A stretch of 64,000 nucleotides of DNA from Rhizomys pruinosus (GCA_009823505.1 VZQC01001599.1:1-64000); one strand, 5' to 3'; shown: positions 1 through 10,229, counted from the first letter of the stretch. Numbers and translations are program-made. Notes: generated from the sequence alone by a model not told the origin.

Positions 1-1920
1 GCTAGCATCCACAGATGAGGGATACCATTCATCATTTGTTTTTCTGGGACTGTGTTACTTCACTTAACATAATATCTTCTAGTTCCAACCAATTACCTGC
101 AAAGTTCATGATGTAATCTTTCTTTACCACTGAATAGAACTCCATTGTATAGATGTACCACATTTTCTCTATCCTCTCATCAGTTTAGGGGCACTTGGGT
201 TGGTTCCAGCTCTTCACTATTGTGAAGAGAGCTTCAACAAACACAGATGCGCATGTATCTTTGCAGTAAGATGAGTCTTGTGGATATATACCCAGGAGTG
301 GTATGACTAGGTCGGGTGGCAAGCTCATTTTGAATCTTTTAAGGGTTCTCTACAATGCTTTCCATAGTGGTTGTACGAGTTTACATTCCCACCAGCAGTG
401 GAAGAGTGTACTCCTTTCTCCACATCCTCTCCAGCATTTGGTGTCTTTTGTTCTCATGATTTTAGCTAATCTTATTGGAGTGGGAGATGATATCTTAAAG
501 GGGTTTTAAGTTGCATTTCCTTAATTATTAATGATGTGGAACACTTTTTAAGATGTTTCTCAGCCATCTTTATTTCCTCACTTGTGAAGGTATCTGTTCA
601 GCTCTTTACTCCATCTCTGAAGTAGGTCATTTGTTTTCTTACTTCTTTGTTTTTTGAGTAGTTTATATATTCTGGATGTTAATGCTCTGTCAGATGTATC
701 ACTGGTGAAGGTTTCATCCCACTCTGTGGGTTTTCTGTTCACTTCATTGATTGTTTCTTTTGCTGTACAGAAGTTCTTGAGTTTAATAAGGTCCCACTTA
801 TTAATTACTGACCTTATCCAGCTGCTGTTTGATTTAGAAAGACTTTTCCTATGCCTATGTCTTCTAGGTTGCTGCCAATGATTTCTTGTATCACCTTCAG
901 AGTTTTGTGTTTCACATTGAGGTCTTTGATCCACTTTCGAGTTGATTTTTGTACAGGGTGAGAGGTAGGTGTTTAATTTTATTCTTCTACAAATGGTGAT
1001 CCAGCTTTGCCAGCACCATTTACTGGAGATGCTTTCTTTACTCCATTGAGTCTTTTTGGCCCCTTTGTCAAATATGAGGTAGCTAAAATTGAATGTGCTC
1101 AAGTTTGGACCTTCAATTTTGTTCCCCTGGTCTACAGGCCAGTTTTTGTGCCAGTACCAGGCTGTTTTTCTGACTATAGCCCTGTACTATAGTTTGAAGT
1201 CTGGTATAGTGACACCCTGCCTGTATTGCACTTTTCAATCAGGGTCACTTTGGCTATTCAGTGTCTTTTGTTTTTCCATATGAATTTAAGGATTTTTTCC
1301 CAAGTCTGTGAAGAAACTCTTGGAGGTTTTCATTGGGATTGCATTGAATCTGTATATTAATTTTGGTACAATGGACATTTTTACTATAGTAATTTTTTCA
1401 ATTCATGACCATGGGATGTCTTTCCATCTTCTGATGTCTTCTTCAATCTCCTTCTTCAGGGGTTTAAAATTTTTGTTGTAGAGATCTTTGGTGTCTTTGG
1501 ATAGGTTGGTTCCTAGGCATTTTATTGTTTTTGAGGCTATTGTGTGTGGGAAGGTCTCCATATATTCCTTCTTCTGTTGCTTGTTGTTGGTGTAAAGAAA
1601 GGCTACTGATGATTTTTTCTAGGACAATTTTGTATCCTTTCTCTTTACTGAAAGTCTTTATCATTTCTAGGAGTTTTCTGGTGGAGTTTTTAGCATCCCT
1701 TAAGTAAACTATCATATCATCTGGATAAAGGGACAGCTTGACTTCTTCTTTTCCAATTAGTACTCTTTCAATTTCCCTTTCTTGCTTTATTGGCCTAGCA
1801 AGCATTTCAAGCACTATATTGAAGAAGAGTGGTGATAGGGGACAGCCTTGACATCTTCCGGCCTTTAAGGGGAATGCTTCTAACTTTTCTCCATGTAGGA
1901 TGATGCTGGCTGTGGGTTTG

Positions 1921-1928
1921 TTTCATAT

Positions 1929-1966
<38 letters not shown>

Positions 1967-2072
1967 GAAACATATATATATATGTTTCATATATATATGT
2001 TTATATATATATGAAATATATAATATAATCAAAGCATATATATATATGATATGCTTTGATTATATTATATAT
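1921..2072. repeat. AT-rich palindromic tract
   Basis: Alternating TA runs form nested inverted repeats. The clearest has perfect 22-bp arms at 2016-2037 and 2051-2072, separated by 13 bases. The right arm repeats L1 sequence ('gctttgattatatta') that occurs again just downstream at 2075 and 2287, so one arm is an inverted copy of local L1 sequence. A second hairpin uses 'tgtttcatatat' near 1919 and its complement near 1963. The tract interrupts ORF2 of L1-A and could extrude as a cruciform. Confidence 0.9.
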
Positions 2073-2074
2073 TT

Positions 2075-2498
2075 GCTTTGATTATATTAAGGAATGTTCC
2101 CTCCAGTCCAATTCCCTCTAGGACTTTAAGCATAAAGGGATGCTGAATTTTGTCAAAGGCTTTTTCTGCATCAATTGAGATGATCATGTGCTTTTTTGTC
2201 TTTCAGTCCATTTATGTGTTTTATGATATTTATTGATTCACATATGTTGAAATATCTCTGTATCTCTGGTATGAATCCAAGTCGATGCTTTGATTATATT
2301 AAGGAATGTTTCCTCCAGTCCAATTCCCTCTAGGACTTTAAGCATAAAGGGATGCTGAATTTTATCAAAGGCTTTTTCTGCATCAATTGAGATGATCATG
2401 TGTTTTTTTGTCTTTCAGTCCATTTATGTGTTTTATGATATTTATTGATTCATATATGTTGAAACATCCCTGTATCTCTGGTATGAATCCAAGTCGAT
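2075..2498. repeat. 212-bp direct tandem duplication inside L1-A
   Basis: Copy 1 is 2075-2286 and copy 2 is 2287-2498. Both run from 'gctttgattatattaagg' to 'gaatccaagtcgat' and differ at only a few bases. The second copy continues colinearly into the rest of ORF2, so this is a local duplication and not a second insertion. It abuts the AT palindrome, suggesting one repair or replication-slippage event. Confidence 0.93.
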
Positions 2499-3321
2499 CA
2501 TGATGGGTGGTCTTTTTGATGTGGGTCTCTATGCAGTTTGCAAGAATTTTCTTGAGAATTTTTGCATCTATGTTCGTTAATGAGATGGGTCTATAGTTTT
2601 CTTTTTTCGCTGTATCTTTGTCTGGTTTTGGCATTAGAGTGATGCTGGCTTCAAAGAAGGAATTTGGGAGGTCTCCCTCTGCTTGTATCTTTCTGACCCA
2701 TTTTAGTAATAATGGTTGTAAGTCTTCTTTAAATGATTTATAGAATTCTGCTGTGAAACCATCTGGGCCTGGGCTTTTTTTAGTTGGGAGGTTTACTATT
2801 ACATTTTCAACTTCCTCGTATATTATGGGTCTGTTTAAACTGTCAATCTCTTCTTGGTTAAACTTTGGAGAATTCCAGGATTTCAAATATTCGTCCATTT
2901 CTCTTAGCTTTTCACATGTAGTAGAGTATAGGTTTTTAAAGTATTCCCGTATGATTGTCTGGATCTTTTCTCTGTCTGTTGTGATTTTTCCCTTTTCATC
3001 ACAAATACTATTGATTTGGAATTGCTGTTTCTTTCTTTTGATTAACTGGGCTAGGGGTCAATCTATCTTGTTTATCCTTTCAAAGAACCAGCTTTTGCAT
3101 TCATTCGTTCTTTGTATTGTTTTCTTTGTTTCTATTTCATTGATTTCTGCTCTGATTTTTGTGACTTCTTCCTATCTGTTGGATTTAGAGTTCGTTTGTT
3201 GTTGTCTGTCAAGTGATTTTAGTTGCAGTGTTAGTTTGTATATTTTTCCTCTTTCTGCTTTTTCAATGTTGGAACTGAGGGTTAAAGTATCCCATAGGTT
3301 TTGCTGTGTTGTATTTTCTTG

Positions 3322-4812
3322 AAGGCCACAAGAGAAAAACAAGTTACATACAAAGGAAAACCCATCAGAATTACAGCTGACTTTTCAGTTAAAATGATGA
3401 AAGACGGGGCTGGAGGGATGGCCTAGCGGTTGGGAGCGCCGAACGCTCTTGCAGAGGACCCGGGTTCGATCCCCAGCACCCACATGGCGGCTGAGAACCG
3501 TCTGTGACTCCAGTTCCAGGAGAACTCCAGTTCCAGGGGAATCTGAGACCCTCTTCTGACCTCCGCGGCATCGCACGACACAGGTGCGCAGACCTGCATG
3601 CAGACAATACATTCATACACATAAAAATAAATAAATAAATAAAAAATTTAAAAAAAAAATGATGAAAGACAGAACTTGGACCAAAGTATTCCCAGTACTA
3701 AACGACTATAGATGCCAACACAGATTAGTGTACCCAAGAAAAATGTCAATTATAGATGAAGGAGAAAGAAAAATCTTCCATGAAATAAACAAGATGAAAG
3801 AATTCATGTCAGGAAACCAACCCTTCAGAAAATACTCAAAGCAATTCAAAGGTCAGAGGAAAAGAACAACTATCCCCAAGCACCTAGAGAGAGTAATGAA
3901 TAAAATTATAACTTCAGAAATACAAACCAGACCAAGTATCCAAACAGAAAATAATGCAAAAGGAAGCATCACACATCTCTATAACTTTAAACATTAATGG
4001 GCTGAACTCCCCAATCAAAAGACTTAGACTGGGAGACTGGATTAGCAAACAGAACCCATCTATATGTTGTCTATAAGAAACCTATCTTACCCTCAAGAAT
4101 AGGCATCAACTTAAAGTGAAAAGATGGAAAAAAATATTCCAAGCAAATGGTACCAAAAACCAAGCAGGAGTTGCTGTTCTAATGTCAGACAAAATAGACT
4201 TCAAAGTAAAACTAATCAGAAGAGACAGAGAGGGGCACTACATCCTTATCAAATGATCAATTAACCATGAAGATTTCACACTGATGAATATATATGCACC
4301 AAACTCTGTTGCACCAAACTTTATAAACACAATTTTACAGGACCTCAAGGCACACATTGATCCCAGCACAATTATAGTGGGGGATTTCAATAACCCACTG
4401 AGCCCATTAGATAAGTCAACTGGACAAAGAATTAACAGAGAGACATCTGAACTGAACAATACAATACACCAAATAGACCTCATGGAGGTCTGCAGAATAT
4501 TCCATCCAAACACCAAAGAATATACTTTCTACTCAGCACCCCTTGGAACATTCTCTAAAATCGACCCCATACTGGGACACAGCAAAAACCTCTACAAATA
4601 CAAAAGCATTGAAATAATTTCATGCATTCTATTGAACCACAGTGCAACATCAACACCAGAATAAGCCCAACTATCTACAAGAACATATGGAGACTAAACA
4701 ACACACTTCTGAATAATGAATGGGTCAAGGAAGAAATAAAGAAAGAAATAAAAACCTTCCTGGAACTAAACGAAAAAGAAAATACAACACAGCAAAACTT
4801 ATGGGATACTTG
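3322..4812 (+). pseudogene. L1-A inverted 5' part: ORF1 C-terminus and ORF2 endonuclease
   Basis: On the plus strand, 3322-3405 and 3661-3997 encode the C-terminal nucleic-acid-binding domain of ORF1p, the L1 RNA-packaging protein. From about 3980 the ORF2 endonuclease follows: LNINGLNSPIKRLRL, then MNIYAPNSVAPNFI at 4284 and IIVGDFNNPLSPLDK, an APE-type endonuclease signature. The endonuclease frame from 4284 stays open to 4664. The segment stops at about 4812, where the ORF2 position equals that at which the minus-strand part begins. A B2 splits ORF1. Confidence 0.88.
3406..3655 (+). mobile_element. B2 SINE
   Basis: A full-length B2 from the tRNA-like head 'ggggctggagggatgg', with box B-like 'gggttcgatcccc', to an A/T-rich tail of repeated 'aaat'. 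It lies inside L1-A ORF1 and is flanked by a perfect 15-bp target-site duplication 'aaaatgatgaaagac' at 3391-3405 and 3656-3670. B2 is a Pol III-transcribed SINE mobilised by L1. Confidence 0.95.
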
Positions 4813-5734
4813 TCCACTCTTTCTAGGTGTTGCTTTTTCTTATTTGTTTGTTTGTTTATTTGTTTTTCCCAAGGCTTTTGGGTGTGTCAAGTTGTTAATT
4901 TTGGCTCTTTTAAAGCTCCCTTTCTTTTAATGTAAGTATTTCATGCTATAAACTTTCCCTGGTTGGACTACCGCCATTGGGTTCCATAGATTTTGATATA
5001 TTTTTTGCTTTAAATTTTCATTTGATCGTATGAATTCTTTTTCATTCCTTTCTTGATTTCTTCCTTGACTCAACCTTCAGTAGTGTGTGGTTTGGCCTCT
5101 ATAAGTTTGCATACTTCCTGTAGTTTTTGTTGCTGTTGATACATAGCATCATTTCATTGTGGTTTGATAGAACACAGGATGCTATTTCAATTTTCCTATA
5201 TTTGTCGAGACTTATTTTGTGTTTTAATATGTTATCAGTTTTGGAGAAAGTTTCATGGCTACTGAGAATATATTCCTTAATTTTTGAGTGGAATGTTTTG
5301 TAGATATCCATTAGGTCCATTTGAATTATGATGGCATTTAACGCCAATGTTTCTGTTTAGGTGTTGTCCAGATGACCTCTCTATTGGCAAGATTGCAATA
5401 CTGAAGTCATGAGCAATCAGTTTGCTGGAGACAATCTATGGTTTTAAATCTAGCACTATTCATTTTATAAAATTGGGTGCACCTGCATTTGATGTGTATT
5501 GTTTAGAATTGTAATGTCCTCTTGGATTGTTCCTTTAATAAGTATAAAGTTGCCTTTCTTATCTCTTTTGCTGTCATTCTGATTGGTTCTCATTAGGAAT
5601 ATCTTTTTTCATCCACTCTGTTTACTTGAATGTGGTATCTTTTGTTGATTATGAGGCTTATCTCTTATAGTCAATAGAAAGATGGACCCTGTTCTCTAAT
5701 CCAAACAGCTTGTTGGAAAATTCAGTTAAGTTAG

Positions 5735-6025
5735 GTATGAATGGGACAGCATTCCAACAAGTGCCCCCTAGTGCATAAGTAGGAATCATGGGACCTCCCT
5801 GGCCATGCCCATAGAGTAGGGTGCAGTGATACAAAAGTCTGGTATTTGGTCCTGGGAAATTAAGTCACACTGCCTATAAAACCCAGCTATTTTGAATAAA
5901 GGCTCTCTATATTTAAATATCTTACCATGCAACTGTGTGCTGGGCTTTCTCGCATGTGTTTTTCCACATGGCTCACCATGGGAATAAAAGGGATGGCCCA
6001 CAACTGCTAGTCTGTGTCTTTAAGT
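5735..6025 (+). mobile_element. Possible solo LTR inside L1-B
   Basis: A stretch unrelated to L1 interrupts it. It has a TATA-like 'tataaaa' near 5876 and an 'aataaa' near 5983, spaced as in an LTR promoter and polyadenylation region. L1 sequence resumes at about 6025. The 7-base 'ttaagtt' occurs on both sides and may be a target duplication, but the ends are not clear TG...CA. I do not recognise the family. Confidence 0.4.
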
Positions 6026-6166
6026 TGGGGAACTGAGCTCATTAATACTGAGTTATTACTGTCAGATTTATGTCAACCCCTGTCATTCTGTTGTTTTATG
6101 GTAGTTTCTTATTGTTCAACTAAACATCTTGGAATTGTTTATTCCCTATGACCTCTTTCCTGTATT

Positions 6167-6170
<4 letters not shown>

Positions 6171-6220
<50 letters not shown>
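6171..6220. repeat. (CT)n microsatellite
   Basis: Uninterrupted CT dinucleotides, 25 units, immediately upstream of a minus-strand B1. It may have grown from the SINE tail. Confidence 0.97.
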
Positions 6221-6223
<3 letters not shown>

Positions 6224-6224
<1 letters not shown>

Positions 6225-6363
6225 TTTTTGAGACAGGGTCAACTTTTAGTCCCAGCTGGCCTGGAGCTCTCTATGTAGACCAGGCTGGCCTTGAACTCAC
6301 AGAGATCTGTCTGCCTCTGCCTCCTGAGTGCTGGGATTAATGGCATGCGTCACCATGCCTGGC
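6224..6363 (-). mobile_element. B1 SINE
   Basis: Minus-strand 7SL-derived B1: 'gagacagggtc' tail side, 'cctggccttgaactcacaga'-like core, 'gtgctgggattaa' and head 'caccatgcctggc'. It sits in L1-B. Confidence 0.92.
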
Positions 6364-6463
6364 ATTCTCTTTCTGTTTATTCCAATATCCTCTGTAGTGC
6401 TGTTTAATGATGTTACAGTCCTTTAATCTGTTTTTCACATGAAAGTTTTTATTTTTCATTCAA

Positions 6464-6673
6464 TTAAAAATATTTTACTTTTATATTTTTATGTGTATGG
6501 ATGTAAATGCACCCATATTGTAGAACATCTGGAGAGATCAGGAAAGGGTGTTGGATCCCCATAAAGCAGAGTTATGGATGGTGGTTATCCACCATGTTGG
6601 TGCTGGAAATCAAACTTGGGTCCTCTGCAGGAGGAGCCAGTGCTCTTAACCACTGAGCCATCTCTTCAGACCA
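6464..6673 (-). mobile_element. B2 SINE, diverged
   Basis: Minus-strand B2 with A/T-rich tail on the left, 'atgtgtatggatgtaaatgc', 'ccaccatgttggtgctgg', 'gggtcctctgcagg' and head 'gccatctcttcagacc'. It is clearly more diverged than the other B2s, so older. Confidence 0.88.
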
Positions 6674-6694
6674 TCCCCTTTAATTTTTCTTTTT

Positions 6695-6839
6695 TTGTCT
6701 TTTTGAGATGAGGTCTCCCTGTAGCCCCAGCTGTCTTAGAACTCACTCTGTAGACGAAGTTTGCCTTGAACTCACAAAGATCTGCCTGCCTTTGCCTCTT
6801 GAGTGCTAGGATTAAAGGTATGCACCACCACGCCCAGCC
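6695..6839 (-). mobile_element. B1 SINE
   Basis: Minus-strand B1 from 'tttttgagatgaggtctcc' to the head 'caccaccacgcccagcc', inside L1-B just after a B2. Confidence 0.92.
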
Positions 6840-7507
6840 TTCCCCTTTAATTTTAACAGATAGTTTTGCTACATATAATGGTCTGGATTGACAGTTATGC
6901 TCCTTCAGAAAGTGGAATACATCTTTCCAGGCCCCTCTGGTTCTAAATCTGTCTATCCAATAATCAAGTGTTATTCTGATGGGTTTGTTATATATGTAAC
7001 TTGATCTTTCCTCTTGCAGTTTCAATGCCTTTTTTATTCTGTATTTTTAATATTTTAGAGATAATATCTTATACAGAGTGCATCTTTTCTCATCCTGTCT
7101 CTTGGTACTCTGCACACCTCTTTTACCTGGATGGGAATTTCTTCCTCTGGATATGAGAAGTTTTCTTCTATGATTTTATTGAAAATATACTCTATACCTT
7201 CGCTATCGTCTCATTGTTCTCAAAGATCCCCCATGTTCTGTTCTCCTCTTTAAAAAAATGTCTCATTGACCTTTATTGAATGATCTAGTTCTTCCAACTT
7301 GTCTTCCAATCCTGACTCTGTTTTAACATAATCTATTTTGTTGATGAGGCTTTCCAGTGAGATTTTATTTACTTATAGAGTTTTCCATTTCCAGAATCAT
7401 TTCAGTTTGGATTTTCATTAGCAATTCTCTGCACTGAATTCTTCATATCTTTGATGGAATTTTTTTTCATTCAGCTCATCGTTGAGGCATTTGAATATAA
7501 TTACAGG

Positions 7508-7787
7508 GTTTTTTTTATTTTTTTATTTTTATATTTTTTAATTTTTTTATTTTATTTTATTTATTTCGGTATGTGTATCAATGTACTGTCTGCATGCAGG
7601 TTTGTGCACCCGTGTCGTGCAATGCCGCGGAGGTCAGAAGAGGGTCTCAGATTCCCCTGGAACTGGAGTTCTCCTGGAATTGGAGTTTCAGACGGCTCTC
7701 GGCCGCCATGTGGGTGCTGGGGATCGAACCCGGGTCCTCTGTAAGAGCGGTCGGCGCTCTTAACCGCTAGGCCATCTCTCCAGCCCC
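7508..7787 (-). mobile_element. B2 SINE
   Basis: Minus-strand B2 with T/A-rich tail at 7508-7570, 'tgtactgtctgcatgcagg', 'gtgggtgctggggatcgaac' and head 'gccatctctccagcccc' ending at 7787. It truncates L1-B on the right. An undetermined base and a 35-base A run follow directly at the head end, which is not expected for a minus-strand SINE. Confidence 0.92.
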
Positions 7788-7788
7788 N

Positions 7789-7823
<35 letters not shown>
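7788..7823. other. Ambiguous base followed by A35 homopolymer
   Basis: The only N seen in the window is at 7788, followed by 35 consecutive A at 7789-7823. The junction with the B2 head looks like an assembly join or an unresolved homopolymer. Confidence 0.95.
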
Positions 7824-7825
<2 letters not shown>

Positions 7826-7960
7826 GAAATTAGAGGTGGCTGTAGAGCAGGTAGCTGCCCAGACTATCAAACAATACAGCCAGGGGGGCTAAAGGTGACC
7901 CCAAGAAGCCAAAGGAAAAGATGTCTGCTTACACGTTTGTTGGTTATATATATGGTCTGT
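7824..7960. other. Unassigned stretch beside inverted LTR
   Basis: 137 bases between the A run and the minus-strand LTR. I recognise neither L1 nor ERV sequence here. It would be the left host flank of the ERV remnant, or rearranged ERV leader. Confidence 0.5.
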
Positions 7961-8559
7961 TGGTCCTTTAATCATGTGTGGCCACAATCCACACAATGTT
8001 CTTCCCTCCTAGAACCAGGCTGGCAACTTCACAAGGTTGTAAGCCTCAGAGCCGTCTCCTGCTGACAGGCAGTTCCTAGGCTAAGCTTATGGCAAGGGCG
8101 GGAGGGAACCATGAGAAATCACCCAACGAGAAATGAAACAGACTCAAAGAGAAGATCTGGGAGAAAAGTGACTCTCTCCTTTATTCAGGATAGCAATGTG
8201 CTTATATACCAAAGATACTGTGCTCTGGGTAAGAAAGTGAAAGGCAAAAGGGTGTGAATGAGGGGAATGGAAATGTGGTCCATCCTGGCTCCTACCAGGG
8301 GCTGCAGAGCTCCTGTTTGTGCAACCAGTAAACTAGAGGTGTGACATTTTGCTCAATACCTCAAAGAAAGAGGCCATCTGGGTCTGGAACTTTGCAGAGA
8401 TAGGTGAGGGAGGATATACTGCAATATCCTGACCTCATGGAGCTACAGAAAACTCACAGAGGCAACTTGAATGCCCATGAAGATATCAGATAACTTGTGG
8501 AAGTTCTGGGACAGTACTTGCAGGTCCTGCTTTGAGCCAGACAAAGTTTCATTCCTACA
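7961..8559 (-). mobile_element. ERV LTR, minus orientation (outward-facing partner)
   Basis: An LTR of about 599 bp that is the reverse complement of the LTR at 9632-10229, beginning 'tggtcctttaatcatg' and ending 'attcctaca'. Over the first 100 bases of U3 the two copies differ at 4 positions, about 96% identity. The polyadenylation signal appears as 'tttattcagg' near 8180 and the TATA region as 'cttatatac' near 8210. Its U3 end faces the env remnant, and no polypurine tract lies next to that end. Normal proviral LTRs are direct repeats, so this copy is in the wrong orientation. No 4-bp target duplication is shared with the outer edge of its partner. Confidence 0.9.
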
Positions 8560-9612
8560 GGAATCCAAAATGGAAGGAAAGCTGCAGTCTACTGTAACAT
8601 GGCCCCAGTGCATAGAATATGCCAAAGATCTCCTTAACTACACCACTCACCCAATGTTTTTTTTTTCTATGCATCCCTTAAACACCCTCTCCTTACTGCT
8701 GTTCCTTCTAACACCTCTCTACAGGAATCTTCTCCCAGGAGACAGGGCTGGTATTTCATGGCATTTCCCTCTTTGACCGACTCACGACTCTTCCTATTTG
8801 TTTAGTGAAAGCTGAAGCAGCCCCAGACCCCAGGTGTCTACGGAATGTCCCCTTCAATAGGACCCTGTGTCCGTTTCTTTTTTCCTCTGGTGTGAGGGAG
8901 CTGCCTCCCCCTGTGCAAATGCTACTGGTTCTGGGATTTGCTTGCCTGTTATGATTGCTCCCCAGTTATTCCTTTATGAGAAGGAGGAAGTCACTTGGAT
9001 GCTGCAGGCAGACCCAGACCATCAAAAGAGAGAGAGATTTATCCCACTTCTGCTCAGCCTAAGCATCATTCTTTACACGGCAGTGGCAGGAACTGCAGAT
9101 GGAGCCCTAGCAAAGGTTTACAGCATGTAAGCAGACTTCCAAAATAAGCTTGATGAGGCAACACCATGCACAATGAACAGCCTTGAATCTCTCCAGAGAA
9201 AGATAACTTCTCTGGCTGAGGTGGTGATGCAGAACCGGTGGATTTACTGACTGCAGAAAACAGGGGAACATGTATGTTCCTGGGGGAGGAATGTTGCCTT
9301 TATGTTAATGAATCTGGTGTAGTTGAACAAAATGTTAAAGTCCTAAAGGACCTTAGGAAAGAACTCTGTACAAGGTACTCCCCACAAGTTTCTGTCCCAT
9401 GGTTTTCTAACCCCCTGACTGCCTGGTTGCTTCCTTTGCTGGGACCCATTTTCACCCTATGAGTTCTCCTGATTATTGCACCCTGTGTTCTTCAGTTTAT
9501 CAAAAACTGGATCAATACTCTCACTGAGATCGCAGCCCAGACTGTTTTAGTCCAATATCAGGCCATCGCAGAAGATCTTCTGGAGGACTGTGACATTATT
9601 GATCCACTTTAA
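8560..9612 (+). pseudogene. ERV env relic (class I / type-D-like), transmembrane subunit
   Basis: Retroviral env encodes a surface subunit that binds receptor and a membrane-anchored fusion subunit. Here the plus strand keeps decayed surface-subunit sequence (8590-9120) and a better-preserved transmembrane part. The frame open at 9238-9462 has a CX6CC disulphide motif (C, MFLGEE, CC) directly after the region where the immunosuppressive-type segment lies. This layout is typical of gammaretroviral and type-D env. A hydrophobic anchor region follows at about 9400-9500. A stop at 9610-9612 sits just before the polypurine tract and 3' LTR. Several frameshifts and stops break it; no gag or pol is present. 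Confidence 0.82.
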
Positions 9613-9618
9613 TAAAAA

Positions 9619-9631
9619 ACAAAGGAGGGGC
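9619..9631 (+). promoter_or_regulatory. ERV polypurine tract
   Basis: 'acaaaggagggg' immediately before the LTR start at 9632. It is the expected plus-strand priming site, which confirms the plus orientation of env and its 3' LTR. Confidence 0.88.
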
Positions 9632-10229
9632 TGTAGGAATGAAACTTTGTCTGGCTCAAGGCAGGACCTGCAAGTCCTGTCCCAGAACTTCCACAAGTTG
9701 TCTGATATCTCCATGGGCATTCAAGTTGCCTCTGTGAGTTTTCTGTAGCTCCATGAGGTCAGGATATTGCAGTATATCCTCCCTCGCCTATCTCTGCAAA
9801 GTTCCAGACCCAGATGGCCTCTTTCTTTGAGGTATTGAGCAAAATGTCACACCTCTAGTTTACTGGTTGCACAAACAGGAGCTCTGCAGCCCCTGGTAGG
9901 AGCCAGGATGGACTACATTTCCATTCCCCTCATTCACACCCTTCTGCCCCCCACTTTCTTGTCCAGAGCACAGTAGCTTTGGTATATAAGCACATTGCTA
10001 GACTGAATAAAGGAGTCACTTTTCTCCCAGACCCTCTCTTTGAGTCCGTTTCATTTCTCATTGGGTGATTTCTCATGGTTCCCTTCCCCCTCCTTGCCAG
10101 AAGCTTAGACTAGGAACTGCCTGTCAGCAGGAGACAGCTCTGAGGCTTACAGCCTTGTGAAGCTGCCAGCCTGGTTCTAGGAGGGAAGAACATTGTGTGG
10201 ATTGTGGCCACAGCATGATTAAAGGACCA
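9632..10229 (+). mobile_element. ERV 3' LTR, plus orientation
   Basis: About 598 bp from 'tgtaggaatg' to 'attaaaggacca' (TG...CA ends). It contains a TATA box 'tatataagc' near 9984 and polyadenylation signal 'gaataaagg' near 10005. It follows the polypurine tract directly, so it is a true 3' LTR of the env remnant. It pairs with the inverted copy at 7961-8559. Confidence 0.92.

Larger units (their letters stand above)
1..3321 (-). pseudogene. L1-A ORF2 relic: RT and C-terminal domain
   Basis: ORF2p is the L1 endonuclease/reverse transcriptase, which nicks target DNA and copies RNA in place. Here the minus strand preserves the RT fingers/palm at 2898-2383 ([15 protein letters not shown], then [20 protein letters not shown], typical of L1 RT). 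The palm continues at 1814-1464, where the usual FADD catalytic motif reads YPDD within [11 protein letters not shown]. The C-terminal region lies at 1102-578. The extreme C-terminus, whose relatives elsewhere in the window read MWYIYTMEFYAAVKK, lies near 1-180. The frame is broken repeatedly and interrupted by AT-rich expansion and a tandem duplication at 1921-2498. The palm substitution plus the breaks mean no activity. Confidence 0.88.
1..4812 (-). mobile_element. LINE-1 (L1-A), 3' end outside window, 5' part inverted
   Basis: A non-LTR retrotransposon in minus orientation. Bases 1-3321 read as ORF2 on the minus strand, from the extreme C-terminus at base 1 back to the linker between endonuclease and RT. 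Bases 3322-4812 read on the plus strand from the C-terminal domain of ORF1 into the ORF2 endonuclease. The two parts meet at the same L1 position: about 35 bp containing 'acaacacagcaaaac' occur at 3285-3321 (minus) and again at about 4780-4812 (plus). This is the layout expected of a twin-primed, 5'-inverted insertion. The 3'UTR and poly(A) lie left of the window. Many stops and frameshifts make the copy dead. A B2 SINE has inserted into the inverted part. Confidence 0.9.
4813..7507 (-). mobile_element. Older LINE-1 (L1-B), minus strand, heavily interrupted
   Basis: The minus strand reads ORF2 endonuclease at 5347-5099 (MDLMDIYKTFHSKIKEYIL), then upstream ORF2 to about 6160. ORF1 C-terminal domain follows at 7025-6843 (YNKPIRIT, RGAWKDVFHFLKEHNCQSR) and the ORF1 coiled-coil region to about 7500. 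It is split by a possible LTR (about 5735-6025), a CT run, two B1s and two B2s. All frames are broken. L1-A appears to have inserted into or beside it at about 4812. The 5'UTR is not recognised. Confidence 0.8.

Noticed and set aside
2753..3322. 189-codon plus-strand frame and other long frames opposite L1 ORF2
   Set aside because: They are the reverse strand of L1 ORF2, with Phe/Ser/Leu-rich low-complexity composition. The minus-strand RT motifs explain the conservation.
3385..3622. Three overlapping minus-strand frames of 65-77 codons
   Set aside because: They read through a B2 SINE. The same peptides recur at every B2 of the same orientation (for example 7573-7770, 33601-33799).
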